Origin: Synechococcus sp. CBW1002
GTDB lineage: Bacteria > Cyanobacteriota > Cyanobacteriia > PCC-6307 > Cyanobiaceae
DNA: 64,000 bases
Direction: 5' to 3'
NCBI RefSeq assembly: GCF_015840915.1
Contig: NZ_CP060398.1
Coordinates: 3,720,001 to 3,784,000 of the forward strand
Of the stretch, positions 26,602-35,366 are shown piece after piece. Made by a program: the position numbers and the translations under genes. Position 1 is the stretch's first letter. Each line of letters begins with the position of its first letter. The notes below the pieces were generated by a model that did no database searches, was not told where the DNA came from, and saw only the letters and a program-made list of their open reading frames with translations.

Positions 26602-28118
26602 TCATCGACGACCACTTCTACGACGTTGTCATCGTCGGCAGTGGCGCCGGCGGCGGCACCCTCGCCGGTGAGCTGGCGGACGCCGGCCATTCGGTGCTGC
26701 TGCTGGAACGGGGCGGTCCCCTGCCCCTGGCCGAGCAGAACCTGGTCGATGTGGACCTGTTCCGCCGGCCCCGCTTTCACCCCGACGAACCCTGGTTCGG
26801 CAGCGACGGCGATCCGTTCGCACCGCAGATGGTCTATGCCCTGGGCGGCAACACCAAGATCTGGGGCGGTGCCCTGCAGCGGATGCGGGAGGCCGAGTTC
26901 AGCGGGCTGCCCCTGCAGGAGGGGGTCGCGCCCGACTGGGAGCTGCGCTACAGCGACCTGGCCCCCTGGTACGACCGCGCCGAAACCCTCTACCGCGTCC
27001 ATGGGCGCGCCGGTCTCGATCCGTGCGAACCACCACGCCAGGGCGACTATGCCCACCCGCCCCGGCCGATCGATCCGCTGCTGGAGCAGCTGCAGCAGGG
27101 GTTGGAGCGGCAGGGGCTGCATCCCTACCCGCTGCCGCTGAGCTGGTCCACCTCGGCGCTCGATCCCAGCGGGGATGCCGAACGGTTCGGCATCGATCGG
27201 GCCACCACACAGTCGGGCTTCACCCTGCGGTACGGCGCCGAAGTGGAGACACTGCATGTCAGCCCCAGCGGCACCGAGGTGCGTGGGGTGGAGGCCCTGA
27301 TCGATGGCCAGCGCTGGCTGTTCCGCGGCCATCAGATCGTGCTGGCGGCCGGTGCGGTGAACACCCCCGCCATCCTGCTGCGCTCCATCAGCGACCGCCA
27401 TCCCGATGGCCTGGCCAACGGCTCCGATCAGGTGGGGCGCAACCTGATGAAGCCGCAGCTCAGCGCCCTGCTGCAGCGCGCCAGCCAACCCGGCAGCGGC
27501 AGCTACGGGCCCAGCCTGGGCCTGACGGATTACTACTGGGGCGATCGCAATGTCTCGTTCCCGCTGGGATCGATCCAGAACGGCGGCGGCGTACTTCAGG
27601 ACACGCTCTTCGCCGAATCACCACCGGTGCTGTCGCTGGTGAGTCGCCTGCTGCCGGACAGCGCCCTCGAGTGGCTGGCCAAGCGCTCGGTCTGCTGGTG
27701 GGCGATGAGCGCGGTGCTGCCCGATCCCGACAACCGCATCAGCCTGCGCCGCGGCGGCAGTCTGCAGGTGAACTACCTGGCCAACAACCTGGAGGCCCAC
27801 GACCGGCTGGTGTACCGCTGGCTCGACACCATGAAGAAGGTGGAGGCTGATCCCGAAACCACGGTGGTGCAGGCGGCGCCGATCTATCCCCGCGGCGAGG
27901 CGCCGCTGAGTGTGATGGGTCTGGCCTGCGGCACCTGCCGCATGGGCAGCGATCCGGCCCGGTCGGTGGTGGATCTCGATGGAGCCTGCCATCAGCTGGC
28001 CAACCTCTCGATCGCCGATGCCAGCATCCTGCCCAGTTGTCCGGCGGTGGGTCCGGGCCTCACCGTGATCGCCCTGGCCCTGCGCCTGGCCGATCGCCTC
28101 AAAGCCAGCCTGCGATGA
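26598..28118 (+). CDS. GMC-type flavoprotein lacking both catalytic residues
   Basis: 506 residues. The FAD-binding Rossmann fold is intact (YDVVIVGSGAGGGTLAGELA, then YALGGNTKIWGGA), and the body aligns with the second GMC gene at 30937. At the C-terminus the catalytic His of the GHQAGTCRFG motif is replaced (GLACGTCRMG), and the Asn of GAVNPSLT is replaced by Gly (PAVGPGLT). The Cys-rich insertion of the second copy is also missing. It therefore probably binds FAD without normal GMC chemistry, or uses another base. It overlaps ctaE upstream and the glycosidase downstream by 4 nt each. The role is unknown. Confidence 0.85.
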   Translation: MIIDDHFYDVVIVGSGAGGGTLAGELADAGHSVLLLERGGPLPLAEQNLVDVDLFRRPRFHPDEPWFGSDGDPFAPQMVYALGGNTKIWGGALQRMREAEFSGLPLQEGVAPDWELRYSDLAPWYDRAETLYRVHGRAGLDPCEPPRQGDYAHPPRPIDPLLEQLQQGLERQGLHPYPLPLSWSTSALDPSGDAERFGIDRATTQSGFTLRYGAEVETLHVSPSGTEVRGVEALIDGQRWLFRGHQIVLAAGAVNTPAILLRSISDRHPDGLANGSDQVGRNLMKPQLSALLQRASQPGSGSYGPSLGLTDYYWGDRNVSFPLGSIQNGGGVLQDTLFAESPPVLSLVSRLLPDSALEWLAKRSVCWWAMSAVLPDPDNRISLRRGGSLQVNYLANNLEAHDRLVYRWLDTMKKVEADPETTVVQAAPIYPRGEAPLSVMGLACGTCRMGSDPARSVVDLDGACHQLANLSIADASILPSCPAVGPGLTVIALALRLADRLKASLR

Positions 28119-30850
28119 CGGAGGCCAGCGCAACCGCAACGGCCGCCGACTCCGACGCGAGCGAGGCGCGCCGCATCGCTGAACGGGATCAGGGACTGGC
28201 GCCCTGGGATCTGTGGGGGTCGTATCTGCCGGATCGCCAGTGGGGCACCGTGCGGGAAGACTATTCCGCCGATGGAGATGCCTGGCGTTCCTTTCCCCAC
28301 GACCAGGCCCGCTCGCGCGTCTACCGCTGGGGGGAAGACGGTCTGCTGGGGCTGTGCGATGCCGAGTGCCGGCTCTGCTTCTCGGTGGCCCTCTGGAACG
28401 GCGTGGATCCGATCCTCAAGGAGCGGCCCTTCGGGCTCGGCAATCCGGAGGGCAACCACGGCGAAGACATCAAGGACTACTACTTCCACCTGGCCAACAC
28501 GCCCACCCATGCCTTCATGCGGGGCCTGTATCGCTATCCGCAGCGGCAGTTTCCCTACCAGCAGCTGCTGGAGGAGAACGGCCGGCGCGGCCGCGATCAA
28601 CCGGAATACGAACTGATCGACACCGGCATCTTCGAGGACGATCGCTACTTCGATCTCGAGATCACCTATGCCAAAGCCTCAGCCACCGACATCCTGATCC
28701 GCCTGCGGGCCGTGAACCGGGCCCGTGTGGCCGCGCCCCTGACCCTGCTGCCCACCCTCTGGCTGCGTAACACCTGGAGCTGGGGCTATCCCGAAGAGGT
28801 GGAGCATCGCCTGCAGGCCAGCGGTGATGGTCTGATCAGCGAGGCCATTCCAAACCTGGGCCGCTACGGCCTGCGCTGCGGTGAAGCGGGTCGCTGGTTG
28901 TTCACCGACAACGAAACCAACCACGCGCGTCTGTACGGCAAGCCCAATCCAACGCCCTTTCAGAAAGATGGGTTTCACCGCTATGTGATCGCGGCCGAGA
29001 CGGGCGCCGTCAACCCGGCCGGCAGTGGCAGCAAAGCGGCGATCCTGCTGCAGCGCCTGCTGGAACCGGGCGAAGAGTGGGTGGTGGATCTGCGGCTGCA
29101 GGCCCTCGACGGCGCGTCGAGCGCGGCTTCGAGCGACCCGCACTCGACGGATCACGATCCCTTGCCGCCGGATCCCTTTGGGGCGGAGTTCTCGCGGTTG
29201 CTGAACCTGCGCGAGCAGCAATGGCACGACTACTTCAGCCAGTGCGCCCCCGGGCTCGGGGACGACGACCGGCGCATCTTTCTGGCGGCTTCAGCCGGTC
29301 TGCTGTGGTGCAAGAAGTACTACGGCTGGAGCGTGCTGCGCTGGCTGGAAGGTGATCCGACCCAGCCGCCCCCACCGGCGCAGCGCTGGGGCAGTGCCAC
29401 GGCCGAGTGGCAGAGGTTGCATGCGCACGATGTGATTGCGATGCCCGATGCCTGGGAGTATCCCTATTTCTGCCAGTGGGATCTGATGTTCCACGCGGTG
29501 GCCTTCGCCGGCATTGATCCAACCACCGCCAAGGAGCAGTGCCTGCTGCTGCGCAGCCCCCATTACACCGCCCCCAACGCCCAGACACCGGCCTACGAAT
29601 GGGCCCTGTCGGATCCAAATCCGCCGATCGGGGCCTGGGCGGCGATGCGCATCTTTCAGATCGATCGCAAGAACACCGAGGAAGCGGATTCAGCCTTCCT
29701 GGCCAGGTCGTTGCGCAAGTTGCTGCTGGAATATGGCTGGTGGGCCAACCGCAACGACCGCAGCGGCGACAACGTGTTCGACGGCGGCTTTCTGGGCCTC
29801 GATAACATCGCCGTTTTCGATCGACGCTTCCCGCTGGCCGATGGCAGCCACATCAAGCAGTGCGATGGCACCGCCTGGATGGCCTCGCTGAGCCTCAATC
29901 TGCTGCAGATCGCGGTGGAACTCAGCCGGGAGCAACCGGATGTGGCTGATCTCTGCGAGCGCTTCGTGGTGGATTATGTGCAGCTCGCCATCGCGCTCAA
30001 TTCCCAGGACGACAACAGCGTGCTCAGCTGGGATGAGCAGGATGGCTTCTATTACGACGTGATCCAGCGGCCCGATGGCAGCTTTGATTATCTGCGCAGC
30101 CGCTCGATCACCGGCCTGATCCCCCTGCTGGCCGTGACCAGTTTCGATGTGGAGACCGTGCTGCGTCTGCCGGTGCTGGATGTGCGCAACACCCTGGCCT
30201 GGCTGATTCATGAGCGCACCACTCCGGCCTGGGTGGCGGAGCATCTGGGCCTCTGGAACAACGACCGGATCCTGTTCGCCCTGGTGCCCCGCGAACGGTT
30301 GCAGCGCATCTGCGAACGGCTGTTCGACGAAGATGAATTTCTTTCACCCCACGGCATCCGCTCCCTCTCCAAGGTCTACGGCGAGCACCCTTACACCTAT
30401 TGCGAAGCTGGTGAAAGCCAGACCCTGGCCTATGCACCGGCCGACAGTCCGGTGGCGATGTTCGGCGGCAATTCCAACTGGCGCGGGCCGGTGTGGGTGC
30501 CGATCAACTATCTGCTGATCGAGGCACTCCAGAAGTTCGCCCACTTCTATGGCGACAGTTTCCAGGTGGAATTCCCGACCCGCTCGGGGCGCTGGCTGAA
30601 TCTCTGGCAGGTGTCGCTGGAGCTGGAGAAGCGCCTGGTGGGCCTGTTCCGGCTCGGAGACGATGGCGCCCGGCCCTTCTGGGGAGACACGCCCAGCTTC
30701 CGCAACGATCCCCGCTGGCGCGACCTGATCCAGTTCAACGAATACTTTGATGGGGATAACGGCCGCGGCATCGGCGCCTCCCATCAGACTGGCTGGACGG
30801 CGATGGTCTGCAAGATGCTGGTACAGCTGGCCCGCTATCCGGAGAGCTGA
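28115..30850 (+). CDS. GH63 / MGH1-like glycoside hydrolase
   Basis: 911 residues from ATG 28115, which overlaps the previous stop (ATGA). The long N-terminal beta-rich region starts with DLWGSYLPDRQWGTVREDYS, and an (alpha/alpha)6-type catalytic region contains FCQWDLMFHAVAFAGIDP, DGGFLGLDNIAVFDRR and WRGPVWVPINYLLIEAL, as in bacterial GH63 and mannosylglycerate-hydrolase-like proteins. No signal peptide is apparent, so it probably works in the cytosol on a glucosylated or mannosylated compound such as glucosylglycerate or another compatible solute. It lies between two GMC flavoproteins, suggesting release of a sugar that is then oxidised. The substrate is inferred only. Confidence 0.85.
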   Translation: MTEASATATAADSDASEARRIAERDQGLAPWDLWGSYLPDRQWGTVREDYSADGDAWRSFPHDQARSRVYRWGEDGLLGLCDAECRLCFSVALWNGVDPILKERPFGLGNPEGNHGEDIKDYYFHLANTPTHAFMRGLYRYPQRQFPYQQLLEENGRRGRDQPEYELIDTGIFEDDRYFDLEITYAKASATDILIRLRAVNRARVAAPLTLLPTLWLRNTWSWGYPEEVEHRLQASGDGLISEAIPNLGRYGLRCGEAGRWLFTDNETNHARLYGKPNPTPFQKDGFHRYVIAAETGAVNPAGSGSKAAILLQRLLEPGEEWVVDLRLQALDGASSAASSDPHSTDHDPLPPDPFGAEFSRLLNLREQQWHDYFSQCAPGLGDDDRRIFLAASAGLLWCKKYYGWSVLRWLEGDPTQPPPPAQRWGSATAEWQRLHAHDVIAMPDAWEYPYFCQWDLMFHAVAFAGIDPTTAKEQCLLLRSPHYTAPNAQTPAYEWALSDPNPPIGAWAAMRIFQIDRKNTEEADSAFLARSLRKLLLEYGWWANRNDRSGDNVFDGGFLGLDNIAVFDRRFPLADGSHIKQCDGTAWMASLSLNLLQIAVELSREQPDVADLCERFVVDYVQLAIALNSQDDNSVLSWDEQDGFYYDVIQRPDGSFDYLRSRSITGLIPLLAVTSFDVETVLRLPVLDVRNTLAWLIHERTTPAWVAEHLGLWNNDRILFALVPRERLQRICERLFDEDEFLSPHGIRSLSKVYGEHPYTYCEAGESQTLAYAPADSPVAMFGGNSNWRGPVWVPINYLLIEALQKFAHFYGDSFQVEFPTRSGRWLNLWQVSLELEKRLVGLFRLGDDGARPFWGDTPSFRNDPRWRDLIQFNEYFDGDNGRGIGASHQTGWTAMVCKMLVQLARYPES

Positions 30851-30936
30851 GCTGGACAGCCCAATGATCCCACCATTCCTGCCAGAGCAGCCTCAGCTCA
30901 CCGCACTGTTCCCTCTCCACCGATCCCCCTGCTCCC

Positions 30937-32553
30937 ATGGAGATGACCGGTCCGTCCCTGCACACCTCAGCCCTGCCTGATCCGCGCCAGTTGATCGTGA
31001 ACAATGGCGATCACTTCGATGTGGTGATCATCGGCAGCGGCGCCGGTGGCGGCACCCTGGCCCGCCATCTGGCGACGACTGGCCTGCGGATTCTGGTGCT
31101 GGAGCGCGGCGACTGGCTGCCGCAGGAGCCCCAGAACTGGGATGCCGAGGAGGTGTTTCAGAAAGGCCGTTACGTCTCGAAAGACACCTGGTTCGACAAG
31201 CGGGGCCAGCCCTTTCAACCCGGCAGTCACTACATGGTGGGGGGTGCCACGAAGATGTACGGCGCCGCCCACTTCCGCCTGCGGGAGCAGGACTTCGAGG
31301 CCCTGACCCATCACGACGGCCTGTCGCCGGCCTGGCCGTTGCGCTACGCCGACTTTGAGCCTTTCTACCAACGGGCCGAGCAGCTGTATCACGTGCACGG
31401 CATGCGCGGTGAGGATCCCACCGAGCCGCCCGCCAGCGGTCCCTATCCCCATCCGCCGGTGGCCCATGAGCCACGCATGCAGCGGCTGGTGGATGATCTG
31501 AAATCGGCGGGACTGCATCCGTTTCATGCCCCCAGCGGCGTGCTGCTCGATGAAGCCAACATGGCTTTCAGCCGCTGCCGCAAGTGCAACTGCTGCGACG
31601 GTTTTCCCTGCCTGATGCACGCCAAGTCCGATGCCGAGGTGATCGGCATCCGTCCGGCCCTGGCCGCCGCCACGGTGTCGTTGCTGACCCGCGCCCACGT
31701 GCAGCGTCTGCTCACCGATGCCACGGGCCGCAGCATCACAGCGGTGGAGCTTGAGCGGGATGGGGAGCCGATGCGGGTGAGCGGCGATGTGGTGGTGGTG
31801 AGCTGCGGCGCCGCCAACAGCGCCCGCCTGTTGCTGCAATCGGCCAATGACCAGCACCCCCAGGGGCTGGCCAACGGTTCCGATCAGGTGGGCCGCAATT
31901 ACATGTTCCACAACAGCAAGGCGATGGTGGCCCTGGCCCATGAGCCCAACACCACCGTGTTTCAGAAAACGGTGTCGATCAACGACTGGTATCTCGGCGA
32001 TGCCGAGTTCGCCTACCCGATGGGCAATATCCAGATGACCGGCAAGACGAACGGCGCGATCATGAAGGGCTATGCGCCCCTGGAAACCTTCCTGATGCCG
32101 GGCTGGTCGATGGACCGGATCGCGGCACACGCACTCGATTTCTGGATCTCCTCGGAAGATCTGCCCCACCCCGACAACCGGGTCACGGTGGATAGCCAGG
32201 GCCACATCCACCTCAGCTACACGCCCAACAACCAGAGCGCCGCCAAGCACCTCTCCGACCGGCTCACCGGCCTGCTGGAGCGCCTCTACCTGCGCAAGCA
32301 TCTGGTGGAGCGGCAGATCTACATCAAGAGCGCCATGTCGATCGCGGCGGTGGGGCACCAGGCCGGCACCTGCCGCTTCGGTTCCGATCCGGCCAGTTCC
32401 GTGCTGGATCTGAACTGCAAAGCCCACGAGCTCGACAACCTCTACGTGGTGGATACCAGCTTCATGCCCAGCATCGGCGCCGTGAATCCATCCCTCACCG
32501 CCATCGCCAACGCCCTGCGGGTGGGGGATCACCTGATCGAACGGCTGCGCTGA
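30937..32553 (+). CDS. GMC family oxidoreductase with Cys-rich insertion
   Basis: 538 residues. FAD-binding motif FDVVIIGSGAGGGTLARHLA, GGATKMYGAA, and intact active-site residues (His in VGHQAGTCRFG, Asn in GAVNPSLTAIANAL). Around residue 208 it carries FSRCRKCNCCDGFPCLMHAK, five cysteines in eleven residues, a feature of a bacterial GMC group. By analogy with FAD-glucose dehydrogenases it might hold an iron-sulfur cluster for electron exit to quinone, but that is inference. It lies 86 nt after the glycosidase. With the upstream quinol-type oxidase it could feed electrons into respiration. ATGs at 30937 and 30943 are both possible. Confidence 0.9.
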   Translation: MEMTGPSLHTSALPDPRQLIVNNGDHFDVVIIGSGAGGGTLARHLATTGLRILVLERGDWLPQEPQNWDAEEVFQKGRYVSKDTWFDKRGQPFQPGSHYMVGGATKMYGAAHFRLREQDFEALTHHDGLSPAWPLRYADFEPFYQRAEQLYHVHGMRGEDPTEPPASGPYPHPPVAHEPRMQRLVDDLKSAGLHPFHAPSGVLLDEANMAFSRCRKCNCCDGFPCLMHAKSDAEVIGIRPALAAATVSLLTRAHVQRLLTDATGRSITAVELERDGEPMRVSGDVVVVSCGAANSARLLLQSANDQHPQGLANGSDQVGRNYMFHNSKAMVALAHEPNTTVFQKTVSINDWYLGDAEFAYPMGNIQMTGKTNGAIMKGYAPLETFLMPGWSMDRIAAHALDFWISSEDLPHPDNRVTVDSQGHIHLSYTPNNQSAAKHLSDRLTGLLERLYLRKHLVERQIYIKSAMSIAAVGHQAGTCRFGSDPASSVLDLNCKAHELDNLYVVDTSFMPSIGAVNPSLTAIANALRVGDHLIERLR

Positions 32554-32580
32554 AATCCCTGCCCCCCCCCCCGAAAACGC

Positions 32581-33567
32581 TCACTCCAAGACAATCAACT
32601 CATGGCCATCGGGATCAGCCAGCCTCAATCCCCGCTGCCAAGGGGGGAGAGCCTCGCCCAGGTCGAGCACCCCGGCTGACAGCAGCTGGCCGCCGTAAGC
32701 AGCCACCTGGGCAGCCACCGGGTCAAGATCGCTGACCGCCAGACGGATGTGCCAGTGGGCCAGGTCCTGCAGGGCCTGATCGGCCGGCATCGGCCGCCCC
32801 CGGTTGGGCGGCTGGTAATCCAGGGTCTCGATGCCCATGCCCTGTGGGCAGCGCAGGGGCGTGATCGTCACCCTCGTCTCCCGGAGGCCGTCGAGCCGAT
32901 CCTGCTCCGGGCCACTGTTGTCGCCGCTGGGCAGCGCCTCCAGGCCGAGCACGGCGGCGTAGAAGGCGCGGCTGCGGGCCGTGTCCGCGATGGCGATGGC
33001 GCTGTGATCGATGCCGAGCAGCCTCGGGAGGGGGCCGGGGCAAGGCTGGTGCCAGCGGCCATCGCCCTTGCCGGCCGGGAACTGCAGCAGCTCGAGGTTA
33101 TGGCCATCAGCATCGCGGAATTTGAACGCCCGGATGCCGGCGGCGGCGGTGTTCCAGTCCGGCAGGCGCTGGGGGGCCTCCGACACGGCCGTGAGCGAGC
33201 CATTGGCCAGCAACGGTTGCAGGTGCCCGTGCAGGGTTTCGAGATCGGGCGTCACCAGGCAGAGGTGCTGGAACCAGAGATCACAGCTGCGCGATTCGGG
33301 AGGGATCGCACGGCCTGGCCGCTGGCCCGCACCGGGATCCAGCACCTGCAGCAGATCCAGCCGCTCCTGCCCCACCCCCAGCCGCAGGCGGCGCAGCTGG
33401 CCCTGGCCCAGCCCCAGCAATGCGGCCTCAGCGCCCCCCTGGATGCAGTCCTGCCCCAGCAGCGTGAAGCCCAGGCTGTCGCAGAAGAAGGCTGCGCTGC
33501 GCTCGGCATCGCGGCAGGTGAAGGCGACGGACTGGATCTGCGGCCGGGGGCAGATGGAGGGGCTCAT
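32581..33567 (-). CDS. Two-domain VOC (glyoxalase/dioxygenase-like) protein
   Basis: 328 residues, two vicinal-oxygen-chelate modules: residues about 10-165 (QIQSVAFTCRDAERSAAFFCDSLGF to FRDADGHNLELLQF) and 188-328 (IDHSAIAIADTARSRAFYAAVLG to LADPDGHELIVLE). Each ends in the DGH-x-(L/I) signature. VOC proteins include extradiol dioxygenases, glyoxalases and fosfomycin enzymes, and the reaction is not determinable here. The start ATG overlaps the stop of the EamA transporter gene upstream (ATGA), indicating coupling. A GC-rich gap with an 11-base C run separates it from the convergent GMC gene. Confidence 0.85.
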   Translation of the reverse strand: MSPSICPRPQIQSVAFTCRDAERSAAFFCDSLGFTLLGQDCIQGGAEAALLGLGQGQLRRLRLGVGQERLDLLQVLDPGAGQRPGRAIPPESRSCDLWFQHLCLVTPDLETLHGHLQPLLANGSLTAVSEAPQRLPDWNTAAAGIRAFKFRDADGHNLELLQFPAGKGDGRWHQPCPGPLPRLLGIDHSAIAIADTARSRAFYAAVLGLEALPSGDNSGPEQDRLDGLRETRVTITPLRCPQGMGIETLDYQPPNRGRPMPADQALQDLAHWHIRLAVSDLDPVAAQVAAYGGQLLSAGVLDLGEALPPWQRGLRLADPDGHELIVLE

Positions 33568-34493
33568 GATTCGGTGCCCGCCGCGGGGTGAACGGATACG
33601 GCGGGCCGCTGCAGCACGATGCTGAGCACGCCCCCCAGGGTGATCAGCGCGGTGCCGAACCACACCGGTGGGGTGGGTTGTTCGGCAAACCAGATCCAGC
33701 CGATCAGACCGGCAAACACGACCGAGGAATATTGAAAAGCGCCGATCGCCCCCGGTTCGGCATAGGTGTAGGCCTTGATCAACAGGAACTGAAAACAGGC
33801 CAGGCAAGCTCCCGAGGCCACGACCGTGGCCCACTGCGCTGGGTCAATACCGCTGAGCAATGCTGCGCCAACGCCTGGCGGCCGCAAGGGGCCGAGCACC
33901 GCCAGGGTGGCGCCGATGCTGCCGATGATCAGGAAGTAGGCCATCTGGGTGAGCGGCGATTCGCTGCGGTCCAGCCGTTTCACGGCCAGAAACTCCACCG
34001 CGCAGAGCAGACCGGCCGCCAGCCCGAGCAGATCACCGGGACGGGTGAGCAGTGACGCATTCGGCTGCACCACGATCACCATCCCGGCGAAGCCGATCGC
34101 GAGGCACCCCCAGAGGGCGCGGGGCACCTGCTGACCGAGCACCAGCAAGGCCAGCAGGGGGATGAACAGTGGCGTGGTGTTCAGCAGCACATTGGCATTG
34201 ACCAGATTCACCAGCCGAGCCGCGGTGATGAACAGGAAGAATCCAGCCAGACCGGTGCAGCTGCGCAGCACATGCAGATGCAGAACGGTCGTGCGCAGAT
34301 CCCGCCCGCCCCGCAAGAGCAGCCAGGGCAGGATCAGCCCAAGGGCGATCACGAAGGTGAGCCAGGTGAACTGCATCGCCCCCATGCCGCTGCCGAGGGC
34401 CTTGCCGAAGGCGCTCTGGGCGGTGTTGGCCAGAAAGGCCAGCACCAGAAGGCCGGAACCCAGCATCAACGAGCCCATTGTGGTCTCCGCCAT
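33564..34493 (-). CDS. EamA/DMT family transporter
   Basis: 309 residues from ATG 34493, ten predicted membrane spans in two five-helix EamA repeats, for example LVNANVLLNTTPLFIPLLALLVLG in the first half and FQYSSVVFAGLIGWIWFAEQP in the second. DMT carriers export or import small metabolites. The substrate is unknown. The frame is open further upstream, but that extension overlaps the divergent SDR gene and has no family resemblance. It is the first gene of a two-gene minus-strand unit with the VOC protein. Confidence 0.88.
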   Translation of the reverse strand: MAETTMGSLMLGSGLLVLAFLANTAQSAFGKALGSGMGAMQFTWLTFVIALGLILPWLLLRGGRDLRTTVLHLHVLRSCTGLAGFFLFITAARLVNLVNANVLLNTTPLFIPLLALLVLGQQVPRALWGCLAIGFAGMVIVVQPNASLLTRPGDLLGLAAGLLCAVEFLAVKRLDRSESPLTQMAYFLIIGSIGATLAVLGPLRPPGVGAALLSGIDPAQWATVVASGACLACFQFLLIKAYTYAEPGAIGAFQYSSVVFAGLIGWIWFAEQPTPPVWFGTALITLGGVLSIVLQRPAVSVHPAAGTES

Positions 34494-34539
34494 CGCCCCA
34501 TGCTTAGCGTCAAGGGCATCCCTGTCACCCGTGGGTACT
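34494..34539. promoter_or_regulatory. Very short divergent intergenic region (EamA / SDR)
   Basis: Only 46 bases separate the divergent starts at 34493 (minus) and 34540 (plus). At least one promoter must therefore lie inside a coding region or overlap the other. No clear -10 box was identified. Confidence 0.3.
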
Positions 34540-35349
34540 GTGACCAACACCGCCAATCCTGAAGCCGCCCGCAGCCTGGCCCACCTGTTGGAAGGGAAGG
34601 TGGCGATCGTCACTGGCGGGAACAGCGGCATCGGCAAGGCGATCGTGGAAGCCCTGGCCCATCGCGGCGCCAAGGTGGTGATCGACTACCGCTCCCATCC
34701 CGAAGCCACCGAGGAGATCGAACGGGAGATCGGAGCCTTCGGCGGCAGCAGCTATGGGGTGCAGGCGGATGTCTCGAAGCTCGACGATCTCCAGCGCCTG
34801 GTGAAGGCAGCGGTGGAGAAATACGGCCGCCTGGATGTGATGGTCAACAATGCCGGCATCGAAACCCGCACCTCGATTCTCACCACCACACCCGACGACT
34901 ACGACAAGGTGCTCGATGTGAACCTGCGCGGTGTGTTCTTCGCCACCCAGTACGCCGCCCAGCAGATGATCGCCCAGGGCGGCGGCGGCCGCATCATCAA
35001 CATCTCCTCGGTGCACGAAGACTGGCCGATGCCGAACAACACCCCCTACTGCCTGGCCAAGGGGGGCGTCCGCATGCTCACCCGCACCGCCGCCCTGGAA
35101 CTGGCCCCCCACGGCATCACCTTGGTGAACGTGGGGCCCGGAGCTGTGGCCACCCCGATCAACGACTCCACGATGAACAACCCGGAACTGCTGGCCAAAC
35201 TGGATGCCGCCATTCCCCTGGGGCGCATGGCGCAGCCGGAGGAAGTGGCCAATGTGGTGGCCTTCCTGGCCAGCGACGACGCCAGTTACATCACCGCCAC
35301 CACGATCTTCGCCGATGGCGGCATCATGCAGAGCAGCCCGGGCCTCTGA
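34540..35349 (+). CDS. SDR family oxidoreductase (glucose 1-dehydrogenase-like)
   Basis: 269 residues. Classical short-chain dehydrogenase motifs: TGGNSGIG cofactor loop, NNAG, catalytic Ser in ISSVHEDWPMP and YCLAKGG (Tyr-x3-Lys), with C-terminal ASDDASYITATTIFADGG. The pattern is close to glucose 1-dehydrogenase and related NAD(P)H-dependent enzymes. Tyr-Arg after the second strand (VVIDYRSHP) suggests NADP use. GTG 34540 is taken as start, with GTG 34531 three codons earlier an alternative. It is cytosolic, divergent from the EamA gene and 17 nt upstream of the HlyD-like gene. Confidence 0.9.
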   Translation: MTNTANPEAARSLAHLLEGKVAIVTGGNSGIGKAIVEALAHRGAKVVIDYRSHPEATEEIEREIGAFGGSSYGVQADVSKLDDLQRLVKAAVEKYGRLDVMVNNAGIETRTSILTTTPDDYDKVLDVNLRGVFFATQYAAQQMIAQGGGGRIINISSVHEDWPMPNNTPYCLAKGGVRMLTRTAALELAPHGITLVNVGPGAVATPINDSTMNNPELLAKLDAAIPLGRMAQPEEVANVVAFLASDDASYITATTIFADGGIMQSSPGL

Positions 35350-35366
35350 ATCGGAAGCAGCGACAG

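Noticed and set aside
32562-32572. Run of 11 C as a phase-variation tract
   Set aside because: It is between convergent genes, outside any coding frame or promoter, so a switching role has no support.
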